A stretch of DNA of 64,000 bases from an uncultured Helicobacter sp. (GCA_949298825.1 CASFYB010000001.1:1-64000), one strand, 5' to 3'. Positions 26,266-35,646 are shown, counted from the stretch's first letter. The notes: a model not told the origin generated them from the sequence alone. Numbers and translations are program-made.

Positions 26266-27359
26266 ACTTCTCCTTTAAGAGTGGCGATGACTTTTTGTGC
26301 GCTATTTCCATCCCCATAGAGTGATGTTGGCATATCAAAATTTAGCCAACCCTGTTTTAAGATTGTATCAAAAGTATTTGGGATTTGTTCAACTGTAGTG
26401 AGCTGATGAGCACCACAAGAGATGAGCTCGCTCCATTCTGTCGTATTTCTTATGATTAGGGCGCGTTTTTTAAAATAATAAGCCTCTTTTTGCAAACCAC
26501 CAGAATCAGTAATCACGCCTTGTGTGTGCTGCAATAAAAAAAGCATACTTAGATAATCTTGAGGGGGGATAAAATGAATATGCTTTGGTGGGTTTTTAGA
26601 TTCTAAAGCTAGATGTATGGCATTTTTATTTCTAGGGTGTGTGATAAAAAGTAGAGGGGTGTTTTTGGCGATTTTATCTAGTGCATTTAGGATTGCAAAA
26701 AAGGTTTTGTGATTTGTGGGGGTTATGTTTTCTGCGCGATGAATAGAGGCGATAAAAAATGGCTCTTTAAGATCAAAGTTTTTCAGCTCTATTTTGGTAG
26801 CAAAAGGCTCAAAAAGCAATTTGCTATCAAGCATGATATCTCCTATATTTTTTATCACTACATTTTTATGATGGATATTTTCATTTTCTAAGTTAGAGAT
26901 AGCAGTATTACTAGGGCAGAAAAGATAGGATGAGAGATGATCGGTTAAAACTCTGTTTTGCTCTTCTGGCATCAAGGGATCAAAGGAGCGCAGACCAGAT
27001 TCTATATGGATGATGGGTATCTGGGCTTTAGCACTGGCTAGCCCACCAGCTAGGGTGCTTGTCGTATCGCCATATACAAGCGTAAGATCAGGCTTTTTGT
27101 CCTCTAGGATTTTGGCTATATCAGAGATCATATCTCCTAGCATCACGCCTTGAGATTTTGCACCATGGTTTAGATGAAGTATTGGGGTATTTAAGTCTAG
27201 CTTTTTGGCTAAAAGCTCAAAGGTATCACCCAAATTTTTGTCATAATGTTGGCCAGTATGAATGATCTCTTCATGGATGGCTGAATCTAAAAATGCCTTA
27301 GACATAGGGGCTGCTTTGATGAATTGTGGGCGAGCGCCCAAAATGGTGATGATTTTCAT
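26262..27359 (-). CDS. wbpI: UDP-sugar 2-epimerase (WbpI/WecB family)
   Basis: In this context it probably epimerises UDP-GlcNAc(3NAc)A to UDP-ManNAc(3NAc)A; a plain UDP-GlcNAc 2-epimerase is the alternative. The 365 residues include ITILGARPQFIKAAPMSKAF, HTGQHYDKNLGD, VYGDTTSTLAGGLASAK, IHIESGLRSFD and ITDSGGLQKEAYYF. The ARPQFIKAAPMS form is typical of WbpI-like members. Its start overlaps the stop of the GT4-like gene (ATGA). Confidence 0.8.
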   Translation of the reverse strand: MKIITILGARPQFIKAAPMSKAFLDSAIHEEIIHTGQHYDKNLGDTFELLAKKLDLNTPILHLNHGAKSQGVMLGDMISDIAKILEDKKPDLTLVYGDTTSTLAGGLASAKAQIPIIHIESGLRSFDPLMPEEQNRVLTDHLSSYLFCPSNTAISNLENENIHHKNVVIKNIGDIMLDSKLLFEPFATKIELKNFDLKEPFFIASIHRAENITPTNHKTFFAILNALDKIAKNTPLLFITHPRNKNAIHLALESKNPPKHIHFIPPQDYLSMLFLLQHTQGVITDSGGLQKEAYYFKKRALIIRNTTEWSELISCGAHQLTTVEQIPNTFDTILKQGWLNFDMPTSLYGDGNSAQKVIATLKGEV

Positions 27360-28525
27360 TTTTTGTTTTTGCTCTGTAGTATTTTGGCTGCTTGTATAAA
27401 CTCTAAAACCCCCTTGCTTTTAAGCATCCTTGCGATTAATAAAAACCCTTTTGTTCTATCTTTTTGTCTTGGGGAGAAATGACTGCAAGAAATACCCTCG
27501 CCATCTAGAATCTTTGCTTTTGTTTCTTTTATGAGGTGATGGGAGAGAAATTCATTTTTATCATCAGGGTTTAAAAACCATACTTCATTTGTATTTTTTA
27601 ATGCAAATTTATAAAGCATGCAGACAAAGGTTTTTAAAATACTTTTTAAAAACCCTCCTTTAATAAAAATATAGCCTAGCCCAGTGGTGATAGCGATATT
27701 TTTAAACCCTTTGCTAGCAATACTTCCATAGATGACAGGCTTAATAGTGTAGTTAAAAATAAAGTCTGGCTTAAGATTTTTAAAAAGCTTAGAAAGCATG
27801 AATATGGTGGCTAGATCTTTAAAGGGATTAAGCCCTCTAGAATCTATTTTTATATCTATGCATTTAAAGCCACTATCTTGTAATTTTAAAAAATACTGCC
27901 CATCATTTGGGATGATAAGAGTGATATTAGCCCCTTGATCTTTGAGCGCATTAAGCAGCTCTAATCTAAAGTTATACATACCAAAAGCAGAATTATTGAC
28001 AAATACAAGATGCTTGGCTTTAAGATTAGTGAGGTATGACTTTAGGGTGCTGGTATAAAACTCAATAGTGTGGCTTATATCAAAACGTTTAAGTGCTAAC
28101 TCCCTGCTTTTTTTACCCATTTTTTCATAATCTTTAGCAGGCATGCAGGCAAGATATTTGATTGCCATAGCTAGAGCTTTTGGGTTTTTAGGAGGGATAA
28201 GAAGACCATTTTGTCCTATTAGGATATCCTCATTTTCTTGAAGAGGGAGGAGGGGATGGAGGATGCATTCTTTACAGCCAGATACATTAGAAGTGATGAT
28301 TGGCTTTTGCATACTCATAGCTTCTAGTAAAACACGAGGTATGCCCTCTTTATAGCTTGGTAGCACTAAAGCATAGCAGCTAGCTATAAAGTCTCTAACA
28401 TCAGAATGTTCACCCAGATAGGTAATAAAGTCTTGATCTAGATCTTGTTGATATAGGGCATCTGGGTTGGGGCAGTTTAGCGCCCCTAAAAGTTTAAAGT
28501 CATCTCTAGTAAAAATCAAAGCCAA
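27356..28525 (-). CDS. Glycosyltransferase family 4 protein with circularly permuted domains
   Basis: 389 residues, but in swapped order. Residues 1-165 match the later part of a GT4 (PglA-like) C-terminal domain: FKLLGALNCPNP, ITYLGEHSDVRDFIASC, the donor motif E60-x7-E68 in YKEGIPRVLLEA, and NGLLIPPKNPKALA. Residues 170-389 match a GT4 N-terminal domain (HLVFVNNSAFGMYNFR, ITTGLGYIFIKGG) and run into the first strand-helix of the C-terminal domain (LLIARMLKSKGVLEFIQAAKIL). The end stops where the start would continue. The start is TTG at 28525 with a poor ribosome site, two codons after the in-frame mrp stop. It may be a working permuted enzyme or the fused remains of two tandem genes. Confidence 0.7.
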   Translation of the reverse strand: MALIFTRDDFKLLGALNCPNPDALYQQDLDQDFITYLGEHSDVRDFIASCYALVLPSYKEGIPRVLLEAMSMQKPIITSNVSGCKECILHPLLPLQENEDILIGQNGLLIPPKNPKALAMAIKYLACMPAKDYEKMGKKSRELALKRFDISHTIEFYTSTLKSYLTNLKAKHLVFVNNSAFGMYNFRLELLNALKDQGANITLIIPNDGQYFLKLQDSGFKCIDIKIDSRGLNPFKDLATIFMLSKLFKNLKPDFIFNYTIKPVIYGSIASKGFKNIAITTGLGYIFIKGGFLKSILKTFVCMLYKFALKNTNEVWFLNPDDKNEFLSHHLIKETKAKILDGEGISCSHFSPRQKDRTKGFLLIARMLKSKGVLEFIQAAKILQSKNKK

Positions 28526-28528
28526 TTC

Positions 28529-29635
28529 CTAGTGCATATGAGAGTGGTCTTGTGTAGGTTGTATATCTTTATTATCAGCTAGATTCTCATCTTTTACTTT
28601 TTTAAGGAAGCTAGAAATAGAATCTGCCATTTGCATATAGCACTTTGCACTGATGCTATCAGGATGGAAAAATACTACTGGTTTGCCCATATCTCCACCT
28701 TCTCTAATCTTTGATTCTAATGGGATTTGGGCTAGGATTTGTGTATCATATTTTGTTGCTAGCTCTTTGCTTGCGCCTTTGCCAAAGATATCTGATTCCT
28801 CACCACAGTTTCCACAGATAAACCCACTCATATTTTCTACAATACCAGCAATGGGTACATTGAGTTTTTTAAACATATCTAATCCACGAGAAGAATCATC
28901 CAGACTAACTCTTTGAGGTGTGGTGACGACTACTCCTGCGCTCACAGGTACGCTTTGGGCAAAAGTGAGTTGTGCATCACCAGTGCCTGGTGGCATATCT
29001 ATCACTAAAATATCAAGCTCACTCCAAAGTACATCTGTAAGCATCTGCTCAATAGCCCTCATCACCATAGGTCCACGCCAAATAAGGCTTTGCCCCTCAT
29101 CATAAAGCACCCCCATGCTCATCATCTCTACGCCATAGGCTTTGAGAGGATAGAGTTTTTTACCACTTTGATCTACTTCTGGTTTGTTGGTGTTAAGCCC
29201 TAGCATTCTTGGGATATTGGGCCCATAAATATCAGCATCAAGTAAGCCCACTTTTTTCCCACTTTGGGCTAGAGCGATGGCTAGATTCACGCTTGTGGTA
29301 GATTTGCCCACGCCACCTTTGCCACTACTTACCATGACAAATTGTTTGATTTGTGGGGCTAGATTCCTAGTTGTTGCTTTTTTTGGAGCTTCTACTTTTG
29401 GGGTTTTGATATCTAGGTTTAGCTTAGAGATCCCAAGAGCGCGGATCTTTTCATTTATTTCTTTGCTAAGAGTGTTGATCACTTCTGGGGAGTTACTTGG
29501 GATCTCAACCCTTAGTGCTAAGACATCATCATTAAGGGTGATATCTTTTATGAAGCCAAAACTTACAATATCTTTTTGGAAATTGGGATAAATAATAGTT
29601 TTTAAAGTATTAATCACTAAATCTTGAGTAATCAT
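28529..29635 (-). CDS. mrp: Mrp/ApbC-family iron-sulfur cluster carrier ATPase
   Basis: Binds and transfers Fe-S clusters in the cytoplasm. The 368 residues have an N-terminal MIP18-like (DUF59) domain, a linker, and a P-loop with the deviant Walker [14 protein letters not shown] near residue 100. [12 protein letters not shown] and the cluster-binding CxxC in [11 protein letters not shown] follow. It is divergent from the PhoH gene and, with no real gap before the GT4-like gene, probably provides the promoter for the wbp operon. Confidence 0.92.
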   Translation of the reverse strand: MITQDLVINTLKTIIYPNFQKDIVSFGFIKDITLNDDVLALRVEIPSNSPEVINTLSKEINEKIRALGISKLNLDIKTPKVEAPKKATTRNLAPQIKQFVMVSSGKGGVGKSTTSVNLAIALAQSGKKVGLLDADIYGPNIPRMLGLNTNKPEVDQSGKKLYPLKAYGVEMMSMGVLYDEGQSLIWRGPMVMRAIEQMLTDVLWSELDILVIDMPPGTGDAQLTFAQSVPVSAGVVVTTPQRVSLDDSSRGLDMFKKLNVPIAGIVENMSGFICGNCGEESDIFGKGASKELATKYDTQILAQIPLESKIREGGDMGKPVVFFHPDSISAKCYMQMADSISSFLKKVKDENLADNKDIQPTQDHSHMH

Positions 29636-29682
29636 TGTTTTTCCTTATAAATTAGTATGAAAGTGGGGGCATTATATCTTGA

Positions 29683-29688
29683 TATAAT
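29683..29688 (+). promoter_or_regulatory. -10 promoter box for the PhoH-like gene
   Basis: TATAAT preceded by TTGA, 29 bases before the ATG at 29717 and divergent from mrp. Confidence 0.55.
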
Positions 29689-29716
29689 TAAAATAAAACT
29701 AAAGTGTGGAGAGAAT

Positions 29717-31141
29717 ATGACAGGATTCTTGATTGATACTTCTATTATCCTCGATGATGTGGACAATCTCATCTATATATACAATAATATGGGAAAAGAG
29801 ATTTTTATTAGTGATGTGGTGATTGAGGAGCTAGATAAGCATAAGGGCAGCGAAGGTCAAAATGGCTATTTTGCTAGAGAGTTTTTTAGAAGTATTGATT
29901 ATGAAGGGGGTGAGGCTAAGGAGAGATCCTTATTGCAAGAAAGCATCATAACATCAAGTATCCAAGCGATGGATGGAGATTTTTTCAAGCCTGTATTTTT
30001 TGTGCGAGAAGGCGTTAGGATCCCGCTTACTTTTATCCATAGGGCATCTTATAGGAGTTTAGAGAGGGCTTATGGGATGAATGATACTAAGATTGCTGAG
30101 ATTGCTGAAGATTATAAGATGCGACTTTTAAGCAATGATTCTGCCCTAAAAATCAGGCTTTTGGCACGGGGGATAGAGAGTGAAAGTCTGATGCGCGAAA
30201 ATGTAGAGAATCCAAGTCAAATTGATTTTTGGCATGCTTTTTATAAACATAGAGAGGATGGCTTTGAGGTTTTGTATGAGGATGAGAGATTTAAGAGGTT
30301 GAAAGATTGGAGTTTGCTTGAGATTATTGAAGAGGATAATACTGGTAATTCTCGCTATTTAAGTGGTAGAAAATTTTATGGGATTAAAAGAAAAGGTATT
30401 TTTGAGCTGCTAGATTTTGATTTGATATTAAAAGAACAAGAGCCTTATATCTTGCCTATAAATTTAGAGCAAAAGATGCTTTATGCACTTCTCACTCATC
30501 CAAGTAATCTAATCACTATTGCTACTGGGTCTAGTGGGAGTGGCAAAACTTTAATAGCTCTTCAAGCAGGAATCTATCTGGTAAAAAAGAAGCTAGTAGA
30601 TGGGATTATTTATTTGCGTAATACCATCACAGCTAATGACAAGGAAGCAGAGCTTGGGTTTAGAAAAGGAGATGAAACTCAAAAGCTGCATTATTTTATG
30701 TACCCACTTTTTAGTGCTATAAATTTTACAATCTCTGTATTGCAGGCTAACTCTTTGGCAAAAAGGATAGAGTATAGGGGTGAGGTGAGTAGCGTAGATA
30801 AAGAGGAGGCTACAGAATATTTCTTGCAAAAGCACAAGATCGAAGTGATTGATATCGCTCATGCTAGAGGGGTGACTTTAAGCAATAAGTTTGTCATCTT
30901 TGATGAAGTGCAGAATGCCTCAAATGCGACTTTGAAGCTTATAGGCACGCGTATGGGCGAAGGGAGCAGAATCTGCTTTTTAGGGGATTATCGCCAGATT
31001 GATCACCCCTATTTAAGCAAGTTTAGAAATGGTGCAGTAAGCTTATTGCAAAAAGCTTTGAATTGTGATGAGCTGGCAGGCATACAGCTAAGGCAGGTCA
31101 TAAGAAGTGATATAGCAAGATTCTTTGAAGATAATTTCTAG
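29717..31141 (+). CDS. PIN domain-PhoH family ATPase (PhoH2-like)
   Basis: 474 residues. The N-terminal PIN nuclease-like domain (FLIDTSIILDDVDNL, VVIEELDKHK, MNDTKIAEIAEDY, LLSNDSALKIR) is fused to a PhoH ATPase with Walker A TGSSGSGKTLIA near residue 280, Walker B FVIFDEVQNA near residue 397, and the C-terminal ICFLGDYRQID. PhoH2 proteins of this layout act as RNA helicase/RNases. The start at 29717 has GGAGAG upstream and removes a 20-residue N-terminal extension that covers the promoter. Confidence 0.85.
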   Translation: MTGFLIDTSIILDDVDNLIYIYNNMGKEIFISDVVIEELDKHKGSEGQNGYFAREFFRSIDYEGGEAKERSLLQESIITSSIQAMDGDFFKPVFFVREGVRIPLTFIHRASYRSLERAYGMNDTKIAEIAEDYKMRLLSNDSALKIRLLARGIESESLMRENVENPSQIDFWHAFYKHREDGFEVLYEDERFKRLKDWSLLEIIEEDNTGNSRYLSGRKFYGIKRKGIFELLDFDLILKEQEPYILPINLEQKMLYALLTHPSNLITIATGSSGSGKTLIALQAGIYLVKKKLVDGIIYLRNTITANDKEAELGFRKGDETQKLHYFMYPLFSAINFTISVLQANSLAKRIEYRGEVSSVDKEEATEYFLQKHKIEVIDIAHARGVTLSNKFVIFDEVQNASNATLKLIGTRMGEGSRICFLGDYRQIDHPYLSKFRNGAVSLLQKALNCDELAGIQLRQVIRSDIARFFEDNF

Positions 31142-31142
31142 A

Positions 31143-31175
31143 TTCTTAGCTAGGCTTAAAAAGCATAGCTAAGAA
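31143..31175. terminator. Bidirectional terminator hairpin between phoH-like and TonB receptor genes
   Basis: A perfect 10-bp inverted repeat (TTCTTAGCTA and TAGCTAAGAA) encloses a smaller GCTT/AAGC stem. It starts directly after the PhoH stop and contains the stop codon of the converging receptor gene. Confidence 0.65.
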
Positions 31176-33300
31176 AGAAGCTTATGGATCTTCCAGGTGC
31201 TGGTTGTCTTCCTACCGGGCTTGTGCCAATGCCTCTGAAGTAATAATTAGCATTAAAAATATTGTTTACAGAAATAGAGCCATTGATTTTTTGCTTGCCA
31301 CTTTGCCAAAGTGTACGACTAATTTGTGCATTGAGCACAAAGTAATCTGGCTGACTTCCGCCCTTACCATCTTTGTCTGTATTTTCTGTGTTGGCTATAT
31401 CAGAGTAGCTTTTAGAATAATAAAATCCAGAAATCCCAAGTGTAAATATCTTTGGAATATCATAGATCATATCAAAGCTGAAGCTATGAGGTGAAACATA
31501 AGGAAGCTTTTTACCATAAATATCACCTTTATAGCCATTAGATCCCCTGCCACCAGTTTGGTGCTGGGTCACTCTAGCATCAATAAAAGTATAGGCTAAA
31601 TGGATATCAAAACCTCTAAATGGTGAAATATAGGCTTCTAGCTCAGCCCCTTGAGATAATGCATCAGCCCCACTAGAATCAGCTGAAAAATTACCGATTC
31701 TGTATTTATTAGCAAAGATGGCAAAGTAGTTGGCATTGAGACTAAAGCTTGAGTTTATAAAATAGCGCACCCCTCCTTCTATATTTTGAAAAGTACTTGT
31801 GTGATAGAAGTTTGTCCCTGCGATATCTCCTGTAGTTTGTGGTGGTAAAAAGCTACGAGAGTAATTGGCATAAACTATTAGGCTTTTTATGGGTTTGTAT
31901 GCAAGACTTAGGGCAGGGTTAAACTGATTTTGTATTTTTGGTTCGCTAGATCCTGTATAGCTGGCATTGATAAACTCATAGCGTAAACCGGGAGTAATAC
32001 TTAGAGAATCTAAAATCTTAAACTCATCACTCAAATAGGCTGCTAGATAGTTATTAGCAAAGTTATTGCTAGGCTTGTAGGTGATGGCATTGGAGTTTAG
32101 TGTTTTATCAAAAGCATCCTGCTTTACTCTCTCAAAGGTATAGCGCAGACCAAAGACAATATTTTGTTTAAGTTTAGATCCATTGATATTAAGATTTACC
32201 TTAGGCTCTAGGGTCTGCACTTCAAAGCGTCTGACATTGCTAGTGATTTTTGTAGGTGGAGTGATGGTATCAGCAGCTTTGTTATAGTTATCATCAAACT
32301 CAAAATTACGTAAACCATCATGAAAATAATAGTTAAGCGAGAAGTCACCATCTAGGCTTTCATCCCTGCCAAAATAATAGTTATAAGTCACTCCAGCACG
32401 TTTAGCATCTCCGCTAGCAAGATTATTGGGACGTAGATTTTGGAATCTATCTTTAAAATAGTTAAGCGTTGAGAGTGTGCCTGGATCATTGGCGAGGTAG
32501 TTGTAGTACTGGACAAATCCATTAAGCTTATGATTTTGGTTGATCTCATAAACAGCACGTGCCATTAGATTTTGTACTTTTGTGGGGCTATTGGCTCTAA
32601 AGCTTTGACCATTGATGATATCAGCTTGCAAATCAATGCCAAAATGCTCATTAATCATCCCACCAGTTTTTAAATAAGTGTTGTATAAAACATTATTGCC
32701 AAAATCCCCATTACCACGATAGCTAAGTTTATCCTTCCCCCAGATAGTCACCTTTTGGGCGATTAGATTCTCCCAGGTTTTTGGGATAGGTTTAGAGATG
32801 ATATTAAGCACACCACTAAAGGTATTGGGTCCATATTGCACGCTTGCTCCACCTTTAATATAATCAATATGATCTACCATCATAAAGCTGATGGGAAAGA
32901 GGGCTAGCTCTATATTAGAGTAGGGGGCACCATAGATATTGTTGCCATCAAGCAAGATCATTCCTGTATTACTATGTCCATTACCAGCGCCACCAAAGCC
33001 CCTAAACTCTAGCTTTGGCAAAATACCAGTACCTGTATAATCACGGATCTGTATCCCTGGGACTTGCTGCAAGGCAGAATCAATGCTTTTTTGCCCACTT
33101 TGTCGAAGTTGACGATTGGAGATGATGGAGCGCGATCCGGGGTTATTTTTTAGATCTTCACTTTTCCATGAAGTGCCATCAAGAGAGATATCTTGAGTGG
33201 TGATAGATTCTAGGGTTTTTGTATCCTCTGATGAATCTTGTGCTAAAAGTAGAGGAGATAATGCAAAAGCCATATAGGTTAAGAAGCAATATTTTTTCAT
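31156..33300 (-). CDS. TonB-dependent outer-membrane receptor (ferric siderophore type)
   Basis: 714 residues. A signal peptide (MKKYCFLTYMAFALSPLLLA) precedes a plug domain of about residues 50-165, with SIISNRQLRQSG, ALQQVPGIQIRDYTGTG and GGASVQYGPNTFSGVLNIISKP. The rest is a 22-strand barrel pattern ending in aromatic SYAF. The plug resembles FecA/FpvA-type siderophore receptors. A Fur-like palindrome 24-42 bases upstream of the start suggests iron repression. The substrate cannot be read from sequence. The ATG at 33300 is used; a TTG directly before it is less likely. Confidence 0.88.
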   Translation of the reverse strand: MKKYCFLTYMAFALSPLLLAQDSSEDTKTLESITTQDISLDGTSWKSEDLKNNPGSRSIISNRQLRQSGQKSIDSALQQVPGIQIRDYTGTGILPKLEFRGFGGAGNGHSNTGMILLDGNNIYGAPYSNIELALFPISFMMVDHIDYIKGGASVQYGPNTFSGVLNIISKPIPKTWENLIAQKVTIWGKDKLSYRGNGDFGNNVLYNTYLKTGGMINEHFGIDLQADIINGQSFRANSPTKVQNLMARAVYEINQNHKLNGFVQYYNYLANDPGTLSTLNYFKDRFQNLRPNNLASGDAKRAGVTYNYYFGRDESLDGDFSLNYYFHDGLRNFEFDDNYNKAADTITPPTKITSNVRRFEVQTLEPKVNLNINGSKLKQNIVFGLRYTFERVKQDAFDKTLNSNAITYKPSNNFANNYLAAYLSDEFKILDSLSITPGLRYEFINASYTGSSEPKIQNQFNPALSLAYKPIKSLIVYANYSRSFLPPQTTGDIAGTNFYHTSTFQNIEGGVRYFINSSFSLNANYFAIFANKYRIGNFSADSSGADALSQGAELEAYISPFRGFDIHLAYTFIDARVTQHQTGGRGSNGYKGDIYGKKLPYVSPHSFSFDMIYDIPKIFTLGISGFYYSKSYSDIANTENTDKDGKGGSQPDYFVLNAQISRTLWQSGKQKINGSISVNNIFNANYYFRGIGTSPVGRQPAPGRSISFFLSYAF

Positions 33301-33323
33301 CAAATATCCTTTTAAATTTTGAT

Positions 33324-33342
33324 AATCATTATTATTATGATT
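33324..33342 (-). promoter_or_regulatory. Fur-box-like inverted repeat before the TonB receptor
   Basis: AATCAT and ATGATT form a perfect 6-bp inverted repeat with a 7-base TATTATT spacer, inside an AT-rich stretch that resembles TAATAATnATTATTA-type Fur sites. It lies 24 bases before the start, where repressor binding would block transcription. Confidence 0.55.
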
Positions 33343-33491
33343 TGTGAATACTATTAAAACTAAGCTTAAAAAAATATTAAAATTTATGTGTTTTTATTCA
33401 TAAAATATTTTAATTTAGACACTTTAATGAATATTTAGATAAAAAAGTAATTTAAGATAAATAAATATTAATAAATAGACAAGATATTTTA

Positions 33492-34505
33492 TTAAAACTC
33501 ATTTTCTAGACTTTTTGGGCTGCATTGTAGAGATAGGATATCATCAAATTGATGATTAAGATAGCATTCTCTAGCATAGCGCCCTATCATAGCAGCATTA
33601 TCAGAGCAAAATTCAAGAGGGGCTAGGAGTAAAGTCTTTTTGTATTTTTTACAGAGTGTCTCTAGACTTTGGCGTAGGGCTTTATTGGCGCTAGCACCAC
33701 CTACAAGCGCAAAATGTTCTGGAGACTTGAAATGCTTGAAGTATCTTTCTGTTTGTTGTAATAAATGGGCTATGGCTGTGGATTGGAAGCTTTTGGCAAT
33801 ACAGGCATGCATACTAGGGTCTGATTTTTGTATCTCTAGTCTGATGGCATTTTTAAGCCCTGAAAAACTAAAGGCAATACCACTGTGATTGCGCAATGGA
33901 ATAGGGAGTGAAATAGGAGAATCTAGCAAATCTTTGCTGTTGTGCTCTTTGGCTAGTTTTTCTATTTGAGGGCCACCAGGGTAGGGTAGGCCTAGCATTT
34001 TAGCTACTTTATCAAAGCTTTCACCAAAGCTATCATCCATACTTTGGGCTATAAGCTTCATAGAAGAAAAGCTGCTAGCTTCTATGATCTGGGTATGTCC
34101 ACCAGAGACTAGCAAAGAAGATAGGGGTAAAATGGCATCTGGGTTGTTGATAAAAATAGAATAGATATGCCCTTTTAAATGATTTACTCCCATGATGGGG
34201 ATTTCTAGCTCTAAGGCCAGGGTTTTTGCCATCATCAAACCTTCAATAAGAGTGACACTTAGCCCTGGTCTAGTAGTAATTGCAATGGCTTTGATGTCTT
34301 TTTTATCAAAATGTATAAAAAGATCTTTCAAAATAAGAGGCAAGGCATTTGCATGCATTCTAGAAGCAATCTCTGGGACCACGCCACCATAAAGACTATG
34401 AGTGAGTTCTTGAGAAATTTTTTTATGGTATAAAAGTTTGCAATCTTCTATCCTAGTGAGTGCGATTGAGCTATCATCACAGCTGCTTTCAATGCTTAGA
34501 ATCAT
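33492..34505 (-). CDS. tsaD: tRNA N6-adenosine threonylcarbamoyltransferase
   Basis: Transfers the threonylcarbamoyl group to A37 of ANN-decoding tRNAs. The 337 residues show ILSIESSCDDSSIALT, the iron-binding histidines in GVNHLKGHIYSIF, LLVSGGHTQII, and the late GGASANKALRQ and FCSDNAAMIGR. It is a complete, family-length protein. It is divergent from aguA and separated by about 190 bases of gene-free AT-rich DNA from the TonB receptor. Confidence 0.95.
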   Translation of the reverse strand: MILSIESSCDDSSIALTRIEDCKLLYHKKISQELTHSLYGGVVPEIASRMHANALPLILKDLFIHFDKKDIKAIAITTRPGLSVTLIEGLMMAKTLALELEIPIMGVNHLKGHIYSIFINNPDAILPLSSLLVSGGHTQIIEASSFSSMKLIAQSMDDSFGESFDKVAKMLGLPYPGGPQIEKLAKEHNSKDLLDSPISLPIPLRNHSGIAFSFSGLKNAIRLEIQKSDPSMHACIAKSFQSTAIAHLLQQTERYFKHFKSPEHFALVGGASANKALRQSLETLCKKYKKTLLLAPLEFCSDNAAMIGRYARECYLNHQFDDILSLQCSPKSLENEF

Positions 34506-34572
34506 TAAAATCCTTTTATTTTATTATATCGCAAACGCTAAAATATGCACAAAGCTTATTTAAGGAGGAGAG

Positions 34573-35646
34573 ATGAAGCCTAGGCTTTTAGCAGAGTGGG
34601 AGAGACAAAGTGCAGTTTTGCTTGCTTTCCCACATCCATTTAGCGATTGGGAGTATTGTTTGGATACTGCGCGCAAGACTTTTTTAGAAATCATAGCCGC
34701 TATTATGAAAGTAGAAGAATGTATTATATGCATAGATCCTAGGGATATAAAGGGGTGGAATCTAGTTTGTGAGTATTTTGACCTTAATGGTAAAAAAGAA
34801 AGGTTGATAGAAGGGGAGATTTTTAAGCAAGATAGGCTAAGCCTTATTAGTATGATGAGTAATGATACTTGGGCTAGAGACTTTGGCCCACTTAGCATCC
34901 ATTATAAAGGACAGATAGAAATGCTTAATTTTGGTTTTAATGGTTGGGGGCTAAAATTTGCAAGCAATTATGATAATCAGATATCAGCCAAGCTTAGTGC
35001 GCTTGGTATTTTACCAAGACTAAGGGATATGGATATGATCTTAGAGGGTGGTAGCATAGATAGTGATGGGGAGGGTAGTATCCTTACTACTAGCAAATGT
35101 CTGCTTGAGAAAAATCGCAATGCTCATTTAAATAAGGATCAGATAGAGGCAAGACTAAAAGAGTATTTTGGTCTAGATAGGGTGTTATGGTTAGAATCTG
35201 GCTATCTGGCAGGAGATGATACAGATAGTCACATTGATACTTTAGCAAGATTTTTGAGAAAAGATGTGATTGCCTATGTGGCCTGTGAGGATGAAAATGA
35301 TGAGCATTATGAAGAGCTAAAGAAAATGGAAATGCAGCTAAAGGCACTATCCCAAAAAGATGGCAAAAGCTATGAGCTCATCCCACTGCCTCTGCCTGAT
35401 ATTAGGGAGAGTAGATTTAGTCTAGATCAAAAAGATGATGCACATCGTCTTCCTGCCAGCTATGCAAACTTTTTAATCCTAAATGAAAATACACTGCTTT
35501 TACCTACTTATGGAGTTAGTGATCTGGATAATAGGGCACATGAGGCTTTAAGCAGATTTTATCATGTGATAGATATTGACTGCAGTGTGCTTATCCGCCA
35601 GCATGGTAGCCTTCATTGTGTGACGATGCAACTCCCTAGCATATGA
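34573..35646 (+). CDS. aguA: Agmatine deiminase
   Basis: Converts agmatine to N-carbamoylputrescine and ammonia. The 357 residues contain NDTWARDFGPL, LEGGSIDSDGEGSILTTSKC, AGDDTDSHIDTLARF with the catalytic histidine, and the nucleophile cysteine in HGSLHCVTMQ at the C-terminus. GGAGG lies just before the ATG. The last bases overlap hypF (ATGA), the same pairing as HP0049-HP0048. Confidence 0.93.
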   Translation: MKPRLLAEWERQSAVLLAFPHPFSDWEYCLDTARKTFLEIIAAIMKVEECIICIDPRDIKGWNLVCEYFDLNGKKERLIEGEIFKQDRLSLISMMSNDTWARDFGPLSIHYKGQIEMLNFGFNGWGLKFASNYDNQISAKLSALGILPRLRDMDMILEGGSIDSDGEGSILTTSKCLLEKNRNAHLNKDQIEARLKEYFGLDRVLWLESGYLAGDDTDSHIDTLARFLRKDVIAYVACEDENDEHYEELKKMEMQLKALSQKDGKSYELIPLPLPDIRESRFSLDQKDDAHRLPASYANFLILNENTLLLPTYGVSDLDNRAHEALSRFYHVIDIDCSVLIRQHGSLHCVTMQLPSI

